Source: Nitrobacter sp. Nb-311A
GTDB lineage: Bacteria; Pseudomonadota; Alphaproteobacteria; Rhizobiales; Xanthobacteraceae
NCBI RefSeq assembly: GCF_000152905.1
Contig: NZ_AAMY01000025.1
Span: 1-45,905 of the forward strand
Direction: 5' to 3'
DNA: 45,905 nucleotides
Shown here: one piece after another, positions 18,007 to 26,746 of the stretch
How positions within the stretch are numbered: the stretch's first letter is position 1
Layout: each line of letters begins with the position of its first letter
Translations under genes and position numbers: made by a program
The notes under the pieces: model-generated
What the model was told of the DNA's origin: nothing
The model's input: only the letters and a program-made list of their open reading frames with translations
The model's database searches: none

Positions 18007-19269
18007 ATGACCAGTACAAATGCTATACTCGCCGATGCGGTGTTGGTAGCCATTGATATTGCCAAGGCTTGCAACGAAGTCCTGATCGAGGCCCCTAGCC
18101 ATAAACGTCGGCGCCGGCTGTCGGTCCTCAACAGCCGTGCGGAGCATGATCGGCTGATCGAAATGCTGCAGGCGTATGGCCGACCTGTGGTCTGCGCTTT
18201 TGAGGCGACTGGGAACTATCACCGGCCGATAGCATGGCGGCTGGCTGAAGCGGGTTTTGAGGTGCAGCTGGTGTCGTCGCTGGCGCTCGCCCGGACCCGG
18301 GAGGCCTTGCACAACAGCTGGGACAAGAACGATCCTAAGGATGCGCAGGTGATCCTGCACATGCTGAGGATCCGGGCGACGCAGGTCTACCATGATCCGC
18401 TGCGCGTCGGCATCAACGACGTGCAGGAACTGTCGAAGACGCATGAAGCGATCGCCAGGGCCAAGACCGAGATCCAGCACCGCATCCTGACGCATTACCT
18501 GCCGCTGTATTTTCCCGAGATCGAACGCTTCCGGGGCAACAGCCGCAGCGATTGGTTCTTCGCCTTCCTCGATGCCTTTCCGACGCCGGCAAACATCACG
18601 GCGCTGACAAAGGAGGAGTTCGTCAAAGCAGCCTGGGATGTCGTCGGCCGCAAGGTCAGCAAGACGCAGATTCTCATGGATATTTACCAGACGGCGCGTA
18701 CATCGATTGGACTGCCGTTGCCGCTCGACGCTCCTGCCATCCGCATGTTCCGGATGGTCATTGCCGAAGCACGCAGCCTGATCCGGCAACGCAATGCGAT
18801 CGAAGCCCAGGCCGACGAACTGCTTCGGCACAGCCAGGATTATCAGCTCCTGCGGCAAATCCCCGGCATCGGGCCGATCAATGCACTGACGGTCATTGCC
18901 GAAGCCGGAGATCTTCGCCGCTTCCACCACCATCGCCAGTTTCTCAAGTTCTGCGGACTGGATCTGTCGACCCAGCGGTCCGGCCAATATCGCGGCCAGA
19001 CCCGGCTTTCGAAGTTTGGCAATGCCAGGCTGCGCCGCACCCTATGGATTGCCGGGCAGGTTGCCATCCGCCAGCGTGAGAACGGCTTCCGGCACAAGTT
19101 CGAACGCTACATCGCTAGAGATCGCGACAATCCCGATCTGCGCCGCAAGGCGATGACCGCTATTACCGCCAAGATGGCGCGCGTCGTGCACGCCGTTGTC
19201 AAAAGCGGTTCCGATTACCGGCCCTTCGTCGAGGGGCGGGTGCCAGGTGGAAGAACCTCTGTCAGCTAG
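18007..19269 (+). CDS. IS110-family (IS1111-like) transposase, intact
   Basis: A 420-aa recombinase of the DEDD type. The N-terminal RuvC-like domain starts with VLVAIDIAKACNEVLIE (first Asp), continues with AFEATGNYHRPIAWRL, and has KNDPKDAQVILHML as the paired acidic motif. The C-terminal Transposase_20 domain has LRQIPGIGPINALTVIAEAG and GLDLSTQRSGQYRGQTRLSK, which includes the conserved Ser. The family inserts without target duplication and is now known to be guided by a bridge RNA made from a non-coding end of the element. The ORF is intact. IS66-B lies about 115 bp upstream and may cut its promoter. Confidence 0.95.
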   Translation: MTSTNAILADAVLVAIDIAKACNEVLIEAPSHKRRRRLSVLNSRAEHDRLIEMLQAYGRPVVCAFEATGNYHRPIAWRLAEAGFEVQLVSSLALARTREALHNSWDKNDPKDAQVILHMLRIRATQVYHDPLRVGINDVQELSKTHEAIARAKTEIQHRILTHYLPLYFPEIERFRGNSRSDWFFAFLDAFPTPANITALTKEEFVKAAWDVVGRKVSKTQILMDIYQTARTSIGLPLPLDAPAIRMFRMVIAEARSLIRQRNAIEAQADELLRHSQDYQLLRQIPGIGPINALTVIAEAGDLRRFHHHRQFLKFCGLDLSTQRSGQYRGQTRLSKFGNARLRRTLWIAGQVAIRQRENGFRHKFERYIARDRDNPDLRRKAMTAITAKMARVVHAVVKSGSDYRPFVEGRVPGGRTSVS

Positions 19270-19520
19270 GGCCGTGAGGGCATCTGTTCGATGACCCTGT
19301 AGATAATGTTCGGGTCTTCCGCCTGGATCAGAAGCTCGTGTTGAGGACGGTGAGGGCCGCCTTCGTGCGGACCCTGTGTTTGCTATGGACGAGACCTTTT
19401 CCTTTGCCGGCGGAAGCCGCCTGGTTCGACCTTGCGACTTGACCAGCGTCACGCAGCGAGAGCATGCTGGCGAACGGAGAGACTTTGATCGGCTGCTCCA
19501 CTTCCTTCCGCTCTTAGGAC
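19270..19520 (+). ncRNA. putative bridge RNA region in right end of IS110-type element
   Basis: This is the 251-bp non-coding tail between the transposase stop and the element end. In IS1111-type elements the bridge RNA is encoded on this side (established for the family). GC-rich inverted stretches are visible, such as GTGAGGGCCGCC...GCGGACC around 19349-19373. Within it, CGCAGCGA (19452-19459) matches the right target flank and GGCGAAC (19469-19475) the left target flank. The RNA itself is not shown by sequence alone. Confidence 0.4.
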
Positions 19521-20072
19521 GTTGTCGCAGCGAATGGTCTTTGGCTTGCCGCGCTCCCTTGCCAGCCGCTCAAGAACCTCGACGACCTGGAAGGCTCTGA
19601 AGTTCGTTCTCGGAACGATCGCAAGTGATTCTCGGGTGTGGCAATCGACAACGGTCAAAAGCCGGAACGGGCGGCCGTTGAACAACGCATCCGACATGAA
19701 GTCCATCGCCCAGCAGTGGTTCACGGCGGCGATCTTTGGCCGATCGGAACGATAGCGCCAGGCCCGTTTGCGCTTCGGCGTTTTTGTCCTGATCGACAGG
19801 CCTTCTTCGCGATACAGCCGGTAAGTGCGTTTGTGGTTCAAGCGATAGCCCTCGCGCAGCAGCAGGACGTGGAGACGCCGATAGCCGTAGCGCACCCGGC
19901 TGGCCGCCAGATCCTTCAGCCGAATGCGCAGCTCGGTTTGCGGATCACCGCGCGACTTGTAGCGTTGTGAAGAGCGATGAAAGCCGGTCGCTTTGCAGGC
20001 CCGTCGTTCGCCAATATCGTAGACCTTCTGCAGATGGAATACGACCTCACGTCGGACGGCGGGCCTCACCAT
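19521..20072 (-). pseudogene. IS3-family OrfB, N-terminal half
   Basis: N-terminal part of OrfB from MVRPAVRREVVFHLQ to ERGKPKTIRCDN. It includes the HTH_21-like region, CWAMDFMSDALF (first catalytic Asp) and VVDCHTRESLAIVPRTN, and stops exactly at the Asp-Asn of the second catalytic motif, where the IS110 end begins. The last 24 codons of the present ORF are read from IS110. The remainder of the gene is at 15071-15361. Confidence 0.93.
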
Positions 20073-20332
20073 TTTTTTCGTAGGACGTCCTGCAACATCG
20101 CCTTGTCCAGCGTCAGATCCGCCACCACACGCTTCAGCTTCGCGTTCTCGTCCTCAAGCTGCTTCAGCCGCCGGATCTCGCTCACACCCATGCCGGCATA
20201 GACTTTCTTCCATCGATAAAATGTCGGCTCCGAGACCCCCATCTTCCGGCAGATCTCCTCAATCGTCGTCCCGCTCTCTGCCTGCCTCAACGCAAAGGCA
20301 ATCTGTTCCTCCGAAAACCGCTTCCGTTTCAT
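20066..20332 (-). CDS. IS3-family OrfA (HTH_Tnp_1)
   Basis: An 88-aa OrfA with the helix-turn-helix RFSEEQIAFALRQAES...CRKMGVSEPTFYRWKKVY and a leucine-zipper stretch (RRLKQLEDENAKLKRVVADL). It ends in an A7 run (RKKW, stop), the usual -1 frameshift site leading into OrfB, which starts at 20072. OrfA is intact, but its partner OrfB is split. Confidence 0.92.
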   Translation of the reverse strand: MKRKRFSEEQIAFALRQAESGTTIEEICRKMGVSEPTFYRWKKVYAGMGVSEIRRLKQLEDENAKLKRVVADLTLDKAMLQDVLRKKW

Positions 20333-20404
20333 GGCATCCGCCCTCCGTGGGGTTCAGAATGCCCGAAAAAATTGCCTTCAACATGGACCAGCTTCGTGGG
20401 TCAG

Positions 20405-21136
20405 GATCAATCAGTTCGCTGTTCTCAAACCGCTTCTGCCTAATGATCCGCGCGGCAAGCCGCGGGTCGATGATCGGCGCGTCATCAGCGGCATTATCCA
20501 GGTTCTGAAGTCCGGTGGGCGCTGGATCGATGCGCCGGAGGTCTATGGTCCGCGCAAAACACTCTACAATCGCTTCGTCCGCTGGGCAGCGAAGGGCGTA
20601 TGGGTAGACATATTCCACGCACTCGCAACGGCCGGTGGACCTCCTGCGCAGGTCCTGATCGATAGCTCGGCCGTGAAGGCGCATCGATGCGCATCTGGCG
20701 GCAAAGGGGGGAACATCAGCAGGCCATCGGCCGATCGCGCGGCGGGCGGACCACGAAGATCCATGCTCTAACCGACGCGGAGTGTCGTCCCGTCGCGTTC
20801 TTGCTGACCGGGGGTCAGATAGCCGATTGCACCGCTGGAGCGGTTCTGCTCGAACAGATGCCACGTTCCGCGATCCTGCACGGCGACAAGGGTTACGACA
20901 GCGATGCCATCCGCCGACAGGTCGAGGGAAAGGGTGCGATGCCGAACATCCCGCCCAAGGCGAACCGACATTGGAAGAATTGCTTTTCGCCCGTCCTCTA
21001 TCGAAGCCGCAACGCCATCGAGCGTATGTTCTGTCGCCTGAAGGACTTTCGCCGCATCGCAACCAGATATGATCGTCTCGCAATCAATTTCCTCGCAGCC
21101 GTCTGCATCGCTGCGGTGGTCAGTTACTGGTTATGA
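20405..21136 (+). pseudogene. IS5-family transposase (IS427 group), two-frame, 5'-truncated
   Basis: The first frame begins without its own start at INQFAVLKPLLPNDPRGKPR and runs through VLIDSSAVKAHR (first Asp). The second frame (from about 20687) carries RGGRTTKIHALTDAEC, ILHGDKGYDSDAIR (second Asp) and YRSRNAIERMFCRLKDFRR (Glu). The frames are joined at an A3G6 run (20703-20711), the programmed -1 frameshift site known in this group, so the frame change itself is normal. The missing start is the damage: translation could only begin in upstream foreign sequence. Confidence 0.85.
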
Positions 21137-21147
21137 GTCCGGACCCT
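20405..21147 (+). mobile_element. IS5-family element (IS427 group), left end missing
   Basis: The right terminal repeat is visible (AGTCCGGACCCT ending at 21147), and the 3' 76 bp recur as a relic at 26747-26822. The left repeat and the transposase start codon have been lost where the IS3 nest ends (20404). Two overlapping ORFs (orfA, orfB) are typical of the IS427 group. Confidence 0.85.
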
Positions 21148-21469
21148 AGCGGAGGTGAGTTGTACTGAGCTTTTCTTCGTCGAAATAGTCCGTCCGCGAT
21201 TGAAGGCCGGGCTGATGAAGCGCAAACGGATCGGATTTTTACAATTCTGCGCGAGCCTGAGGTCGGTACCGATCTGCCGGCATGGTGGGGCATTGACGAC
21301 GTTAAGCGCTGAGGTCTATTGAAGACGAGATTAGGAAGTTGAAGAATCTGCTAGCCAACCACAACTTTGAAGAATTTGCGCTTCTAGAGCATATTCCGAC
21401 CGGAATGAATCGTTGGGGATTACCAATGGTCTGCCCCTATGAGGTGCTCCGTTTTCAGTCTTAATGCAT
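21148..21469. other. unassigned segment
   Basis: About 320 bp between the IS5 end and an IS66 relic. I see no convincing gene or recognised IS end. It is likely eroded mobile-element debris. Confidence 0.35.
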
Positions 21470-21738
21470 GATGGGCTTTTCGGCCATGCACCGGCCGCAG
21501 CAGGAAGGCGGCACGTCCGATCCAATCGGCCAAGGTCGAGCGATCCGGATCAATATCCTGGCGTGCGTAGATCTGGGCTTGTCAATACAGCCGCAGATGA
21601 TCGGCGTATTTGGCGACGAGCACCTGCGCCACAGTGGCCTCGGTCGGCAGCCCACCCTCGACCAGCCGCGCCGGCGCCGGTGCCTGCACCATGGTCTCGC
21701 AGGCTCAGCAGGCATACTTCGGTCGGCGCACGACCAGG
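21470..21738 (-). pseudogene. divergent IS66 TnpC fragment
   Basis: Minus-strand fragment of an IS66 transposase, different from copies A-C. It aligns with their segment from about RRPKYACRACE through VQAPAPARLVEGG, VAQVLVAKYADHL and ARQDIDPDRSTLADWIGRAA to LRPVH. A stop and small lesions break it. It shows an older IS66 insertion unrelated to the recent expansion. Confidence 0.82.
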
Positions 21739-21802
21739 GGTCTGACTCACATCTGATGAGTTTTCTGCCGAGCTTGCGGTTCTCCAACGGGGGATCAGCG
21801 CC

Positions 21803-23259
21803 ATGCGAGCCGGTATTCGAATTTCGTCGCTTGTGCCGAGTGGGTTGGTTATCGAGAGCGTAAGTGATTCATCTGACTCGATTATTTTAGCCGTCCGATC
21901 CGACGGCGGCATGGCCGAGTGCCCATTGTGCGGGGCGAGATCGCGCCGAATCCATAGTCGATACGATAGACAAGTCGCGGATTTGCCATGTGCAGGCAAG
22001 CAAATACGCCTCCGCGTGATCACGCGGCGGTTCATTTGCGAGATACGTCATTGTCGGCGGCGGATTTTCGCAGAACGGTTCGGGGACGATGTTCTCCCGA
22101 CCCGGTCGCGCCGGACGGCACGGCTGGAATGCATCGTCCACCATCTGGGGCTGGCACTCGGCGGCAGGCCGGCAGCGAGATTTGCCAAGCGACTGATGCT
22201 GCCGGTGAGCAACGATACTCTGCTGCGGGTTGTTAGGCGACGAACGCGCCCAAGAACGGAGCCTCTGATCGTCGCTGGTATTGACGACTGGGCTTTTCGC
22301 AAGAACCATCGCTACGGAACAATTGTGTGCGATCTGGAGAGGCGGCGGATCGTAACTCTGCTTCCCGATCGCGAGATTGCAACGGTGCGGGCTTGGCTTT
22401 CCGACCATCCGGAGATCATGGTCGTATCGCGCGACCGTGGCGGCGGCTACGGTGAGGCCGCGGCAAAGGCGCTGCCCGACGCCGTCCAGGTCGCCGACCG
22501 TTGGCACCTGATGGAGAACAAGCGCGGCGTTCCTCAACGCGGTACGCCGTTCCATGCGGCCGCACCGCAATCGGTGCGACGACGATCAATCCAAAACTGC
22601 TCACTTGCGCGGAAAGGCTGCAGTATGAAGGGTATCTCCGACGCAAGCAGACGAATGCCGCCATCATGGCGCTCGTCGGAGACGCAGTGCCACTCAAGGA
22701 GATCGTCCGTCGAACAGGACACAGCCGTAAACTCGTTCGCCAAGTCAGTCGCGGCGAGAGTACGGATGTCTTCCGGACACGGCAAAGCACGCTCGATGCC
22801 CACTTGCTTTTTCTGGATGCGCAATGGAGCGGGGGCTGCCGTAACGGCGCAGAGCTCTGGCATCGTTTACAAGGGCAAGGCTTCCAAGGCTCCTTGCGTG
22901 TCGTCAGTGAGTGGACGACACGGCGACGACGGGCCGAGAAGGCGACCAATCAACAACTGCAAAAAGTGCCATCCGCGAGAACAATCTCACGATTGATGAC
23001 CACGGCGCGCGACAATCTCAGCAAAGCAGATACGGTCACCATCGCCGCCATCGAGGCGCGCATTCCCACACTCGTCGAAGCCCGCATGCTCGTCGAAAGC
23101 TTCCAGACCATGGTGCGCAAGAAGCTTGTCGCTGATCTCGATCCTTGGATCGCCACCGCCAGCTTGAGCCTGATCGGTTCCTTTGCGAGTGGCATCATTA
23201 GGGACAAGGCCGCCGTCCGTGCCGCCATGCAGCAAAAGGCTGCGCGCACCGCTGCTCAG
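21803..23259 (+). pseudogene. ISL3-family transposase, frameshifted and 3'-truncated
   Basis: N-terminal zinc-ribbon region ECPLCGARSRRIHSRYDRQV, followed by the ISL3 pattern DLPCAGKQIRLRVITRRFIC. The core has VAGIDDWAFRKNHRYGTIVC (first Asp) and VVSRDRGGGYGEAAAKALPD (second Asp), then ADRWHLMEN. Single-base changes near 22515 and 22565 shift the frame; the remaining part (LLTCAERLQYEGYLRRKQTN onward) continues to 23259. The C-terminus with the catalytic Glu is missing because an IS110/IS3 junction follows. The left flank (21739-21802) may hold the ISL3 end. Confidence 0.88.
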
Positions 23260-23291
23260 TGACCTCTCCTCAGTCCTTCCGTAGGTGCTAC
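23260..23291 (-). mobile_element. IS110 left-end remnant, related to the nest 1 IS110
   Basis: Read on the minus strand, this 32-bp stretch is GTAGCACCTACGGAAGGACT followed by GAGGAGAGGTCA. It matches the left end of the nest 1 IS110 (15362 onward) with a few differences, including the CGGAAGGA subterminal repeat. It abuts the Gly codon of an IS3 OrfB catalytic motif, exactly as in nest 1. The rest of the element has been deleted. Confidence 0.8.
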
Positions 23292-23639
23292 GGCACCGAG
23301 CTGACCTCGATGGCAGTCCTGCGATGGTGCCAACACACCGGCGTCGAATGGCACTACATCGCGCCGGGAAAGCCTACCCAGAACGCCTTCGTAGATAGCT
23401 TCAACGGGCGCTTCGGGACGAATGCCTCAATGACACGCTCTACTCGACGCTGTCCGAGGCGCGCAGCACCATCAGTTCATGGAGGGAGGATTACAACCAA
23501 CACCGACCACATTCGGCACTCGGCAACATCACACCCGCCGAGTTCGCAACGAAATCCACGCTGGAAAAACAGGCCGCACAAGGCCAAAACGAAAACCAGG
23601 ACTCTCCCTCAAGCTGGAGGAGACTAGGGTCTCGGGTCA
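23292..23639 (+). pseudogene. IS3-family OrfB C-terminal fragment and right end
   Basis: The fragment begins at [12 protein letters not shown] (second catalytic region) and continues with [20 protein letters not shown] and FVDSFNGR. A one-base loss at about 23414 then shifts the frame. It ends with the IS3 terminus AGGGTCTCGGGTCA at 23639. It is the same IS3 type as the elements at 28219 and 38992. A third, 80-bp piece of this end lies at 26666. Confidence 0.9.
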
Positions 23640-23845
23640 AAGCCACCGTCAAACGCTATCACTACGACAGCCACGACCAACTGCGACGCCATCTCGCTAA
23701 TTTCGTCGACGCTTACAATTTCGGTCGAAGGCTGAAAACCCTCAAAGGCCTCACGCCTTACGAGTTCATCTGCAAATGCTGGACAAGCGAACCCAAGCGA
23801 TTCAAACTAAACCCGTTTCAGAAAATGCCGGGACCAAACACCTAG
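23640..23845 (+). pseudogene. IS481-family transposase C-terminal fragment
   Basis: The last about 68 codons of an IS481-type integrase-core transposase: KRYHYDSHDQLRRHLANF, VDAYNFGRRLKTLKGLTPYE, FICKCWTSEPKRF and the closing MPGPNT. It lacks the DDE motifs. The stop TAG lies in a CCTAGG palindrome, whose other strand supplies the stop of the convergent methyltransferase gene. Confidence 0.82.
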
Positions 23846-24594
23846 GTCCGCCGTGAGAATATCAGCAAGGGGTTTAGCTTCTCGGTACCGGGTCCGCCAA
23901 AGCCCAGACTATGAATAGTTCCAAGCTTTGTTGTATTAAGCCCATGCTTCGCAGCCGCAGCGCGGTATGTCTCAATGCCTCGTTTAACAAAAGGAAACTC
24001 TAACCACTTATCGCTTTCGAGGTGGTCGTTAACGTTAGCAAAGCATTTTCCACCCGCCGCAAGCCGCCGACTAACCTCAGAAAAAAAGTCGTCCAAAACT
24101 TCGTCGTTGAGGTGGTAAAGGACGCTAAAACTATAGATAATATCAAAGGTATGATCTCGTGAAAGAATGTCTGAACCAAATGATGATGAACATATTAGGC
24201 GTGGATTTTTGCTGCTCAGTCCGGCCTTACCGACTTCCCGCCATGCCAAATTTAGCACAGATGCCCTAATGTCCACGCCGACGTATTTATTTGGTTCCAG
24301 GTAATCCATCACCGGAATCCCGGCCGTTAGAGGACCGCAACCCAATTCAAGAAATGTACTCGACGGCGTTAGTCCGTTGTTTCTCAAGAAATCAATCTGA
24401 AACTTTCGGTGACTGTCCCATTGTCCGCGAAAGCCCATCGAATCTTCGAGTTCATGCTTTTGGCGAAGGTCAACCATTTTTTGGAAGTTGGCTTTGTCGA
24501 AAACAAAGCCTTTTAGACTGTGAATCAGTCTTGCGCTGGTACGTGACAAAGGAATTTTCAAGACGAAACTCCGACTTCTGACTACGTTACTCAC
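23842..24594 (-). CDS. class I SAM-dependent methyltransferase
   Basis: A 250-aa methyltransferase with motif I FLELGCGPLTAG (81-92), a following acidic loop NKYVGVDIRASV and the post-motif region HTFDIIYSFSVLYHLNDEVL, typical of small-molecule or sugar methyltransferases. The N-terminal 60 residues are basic and not diagnostic. Context suggests methylation of a sugar residue of the polysaccharide; the substrate is unknown. The last codons and stop fall in the IS481 junction, so the native C-terminus may have been altered. Composition is AT-rich relative to the flanking IS sequence. Confidence 0.82.
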   Translation of the reverse strand: MSNVVRSRSFVLKIPLSRTSARLIHSLKGFVFDKANFQKMVDLRQKHELEDSMGFRGQWDSHRKFQIDFLRNNGLTPSSTFLELGCGPLTAGIPVMDYLEPNKYVGVDIRASVLNLAWREVGKAGLSSKNPRLICSSSFGSDILSRDHTFDIIYSFSVLYHLNDEVLDDFFSEVSRRLAAGGKCFANVNDHLESDKWLEFPFVKRGIETYRAAAAKHGLNTTKLGTIHSLGFGGPGTEKLNPLLIFSRRT

Positions 24595-25374
24595 CCTGCT
24601 CTATTCGATTCAGCAACTACTGCAACAGCAACTGCGTCGATCATAACGGGAAGCAGTTTACGCCTACCATGCCGTAGACCCCGTGGGGCGCGAAGGTCCG
24701 CAGCGCGCTTACCGTCGTCTGCTTGATTGCTTAGGCTGAGCATAGGGTATCACTTCCACTCCTAAATCACAGTCGCAAAGTTTCAAGCTGAAGCTCTCGC
24801 AAAGCCATATTTTCCCAAGGGCTTCTGGGCTCGACGAACGCGGCGTTCGCCGAAAGCTGCAATCGCGCACCGCCCTGATCCCTAAACTCGCCGATCAGAA
24901 CGAACGTGGCTGGGCGCGGCGGAGCATGAACAGGTCCGATAAGAGGCGATGTTGGTCGACTTGAGTTTGCGATCAATCCGGATCGCCAGAATTCTCGGGT
25001 GAACTTCGACAAGCATTGAAACTTCTGCCATGTGGGGCGCCGATCGACGAACGCAGATCAGACATGGCTCGAGTACCCGACCAATGCCGAGCGCACGATC
25101 CGTCATTCAGGGGTTCGAAGACGAGGAGCTTCGGCCGACCCGGCGCAAGAGGCGGGCGAGGCTTAGAATGTATTGAACCAGCCTCGTTCAGAAAAGCTTC
25201 TATAGCGTCGGTTCGACACATCCTCCGCAGCGGACTTTCGCTTGGCAAGCTTAGTACTGGAGTCGCCACAATCTATACATCGACCGCTTCGCAACGCATT
25301 GGTTAGATTGTAGTCAGGCACGCTTGGATGGGTAGTTCCAAAACGCTCTGAAGCAGAGCAAGCGGCAATGCCTA
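24595..25374. other. 780-bp segment without a recognised gene
   Basis: Short overlapping ORFs on both strands (up to about 98 codons), none of which resembles a family I know. The longest minus-strand ones (24767-25012 and 24973-25269) have no ribosome site I would trust. It may be decayed coding sequence. I see no terminal repeats marking it as a single IS. Confidence 0.3.
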
Positions 25375-26214
25375 TCACAACCTAATACCATGTACATGAT
25401 CTCGTACATAGTCCCGCGGATCATCGGACCTTTCGATGATATGAAAGCCGCTAGCATTCAAGAACTCCTTGACAGGCTTTTTGGTCCCTAACTCGCCATC
25501 CTTAAAATCGTGACAAGCGATCACGACATACTTGGCCATCTTGATTGAATTGAGCATACCCTTAATCGCTAGTTCCTCAGCTCCCTCGATGTTCATCTTA
25601 AGTAAATTGATTTTTTCAATTTGATGCTGCTTGACAAACCTATCAAGCTCTATTGCCTGTACTGCGGTCGAATGGCCATTTCCGTTCACATTTTTTATGC
25701 TGTTGCTTTCATTGTGGCGAAGCGAATTGATCCATACCGTGCCGAGCTTATCCGAAATGGCTAGATTGTACGTCCTGACGTTCTTGAGGCCATTAAGTTC
25801 GCATGTCTTTTCTAAGGCCGAGAAAGTCCACGGGTGAGCTTCAATTGAATGAATAGTTCCACCGGCGATCAATGGAGACAGCGTTAGCGCGTCCACGCCG
25901 ACGCCAGCGCCAACGTCTATGATGGTGTCTCCAGGACTGGGTCGGTAAAGGTGCGTCCAGTAGTCCAGAGAGCCCGCCAGTCTCTCACGGGCGCGCTTCG
26001 CCATATGTCGAATGTCGTATCCAAAATACTCGAACTGCGCGGACCTGGGCAGGTAAACGCCGTCGACGACATCAATCCACATTTCGTCATACATTACACT
26101 CTGAATCGATGTGCCGGTGGCGTGGCGCGACCATTGCGAGGCCGCTTTAGCGAGGAGTCCACGGCGGCCGGGTCCGTCCAACAGAGAGGCTACTCGTCGC
26201 GCTAACGATGGCAT
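25375..26214 (-). CDS. FkbM-family methyltransferase
   Basis: A 279-aa protein. The SAM-binding motif TIIDVGAGVGVDALTLS (97-113) is followed by HSIEAHPWTFSALEK (acidic residue binding the SAM ribose). The FkbM signature INLLKMNIEGAEELAIKG lies around 196-215. FkbM proteins O-methylate hydroxyl groups, often on sugars or polyketides, and are common in surface-polysaccharide loci. It lies on the same strand as the upstream acyltransferase and the downstream methyltransferase, but long gaps of debris separate the three, so cotranscription is doubtful. Confidence 0.87.
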   Translation of the reverse strand: MPSLARRVASLLDGPGRRGLLAKAASQWSRHATGTSIQSVMYDEMWIDVVDGVYLPRSAQFEYFGYDIRHMAKRARERLAGSLDYWTHLYRPSPGDTIIDVGAGVGVDALTLSPLIAGGTIHSIEAHPWTFSALEKTCELNGLKNVRTYNLAISDKLGTVWINSLRHNESNSIKNVNGNGHSTAVQAIELDRFVKQHQIEKINLLKMNIEGAEELAIKGMLNSIKMAKYVVIACHDFKDGELGTKKPVKEFLNASGFHIIERSDDPRDYVRDHVHGIRL

Positions 26215-26665
26215 TTGACCTCAAATATTTCTTTTACTTCCGACAAAGTTCACCACGCTACCCACATCGCACCATAAAGCAGGTGGTGGCTTAGCTGCTA
26301 CTAAGGTATAAGACCGCGCGAGCCGATCCGTGTGTTTTGCGGCGTGATAGCAGATCCACGTTGTCGTAGCGCCAGTTTTTGCACGGAAGCGGTAGCGACC
26401 ATACGATACATATATACCTTGGCGCGGTAGACACCAAGTTTGTTGAGTTGCGCTTGGTCACCAGGGTGACTGTTTAACTAACTCGATGAATTGGCCTTCT
26501 CGGAGGCGGGACAACTACTGCCTCTCCTTCCCAATTTCCATCATGTTTTTGGAGCAGCCGATTCTGCTCGTCCAAGTTGTGCTTTACTACGAAGAACCTT
26601 CACCTCGCCGAAAAATCGCGGTGGCACGCCGACGGCCTTTTGCCGGCCTCGAGAACCTGGGACCA
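26215..26665. other. intergenic segment, no gene recognised
   Basis: 450 bp. The first half is moderately AT-rich and would contain the promoter of the FkbM gene. The second half (26486-26665) is open in two frames, but the predicted peptides match nothing I recognise. It ends at an IS3 relic. Confidence 0.35.
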
Positions 26666-26745
26666 GCTGGAAAAACAGGCCGCATAAGGCCAAAACGAAA
26701 CCCAGGACTCTCCCTCAAGCTGGAGGAGACTAGGGTCTCGGGTCA
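26666..26745 (+). mobile_element. IS3 right-end relic
   Basis: 80 bp matching the last 80 bp of the IS3 at 23292-23639, from GCTGGAAAAACAGGCCGCA to the terminus AGGGTCTCGGGTCA. Nothing else of the element remains. Confidence 0.88.
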
Positions 26746-26746
26746 A

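Larger units (their letters stand above)
15362..19520 (+). mobile_element. IS110-family element, IS1111-like (nest 1, middle layer), split by IS66-B
   Basis: The flanks are IS3 sequence on both sides, so the limits are readable: it begins at ATAGCACCTA (15362) and ends at CTTAGGAC (19520). Removing IS66-B and one target copy leaves 1,662 bp. Short subterminal inverted repeats CGGAAGGAA lie about 10 bp inside both ends (15372 and 19502-19510), a feature of the IS1111 subgroup. No target duplication is seen, as is usual for IS110. One large ORF lies at 18007-19269, with 251 bp of non-coding sequence after it. Confidence 0.88.
14994..20404 (-). mobile_element. IS3-family element (nest 1, outer layer) interrupted by IS110::IS66
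   Basis: The two halves of one IS3 element surround an IS110 element. The 3' half (14994-15361) encodes the C-terminus of OrfB and the 5' half (19521-20404) encodes OrfA and the N-terminus of OrfB. Imperfect terminal repeats are visible: CTGCCCCCTGAAAAGTGGTCC at the low end and, on the opposite strand, CTGACCCACGAAGCTGGTCC at the high end. Joining 19521 to 15361 restores an uninterrupted [20 protein letters not shown]. No target duplication is evident at the outer ends, and the high end abuts a truncated IS5. Confidence 0.9.

Noticed and set aside
20687-20771. Frame overlap in the IS5 element as a mutation
   Set aside because: The IS427 group normally uses a frameshift at this kind of A/G run, so the overlap is expected and not damage.
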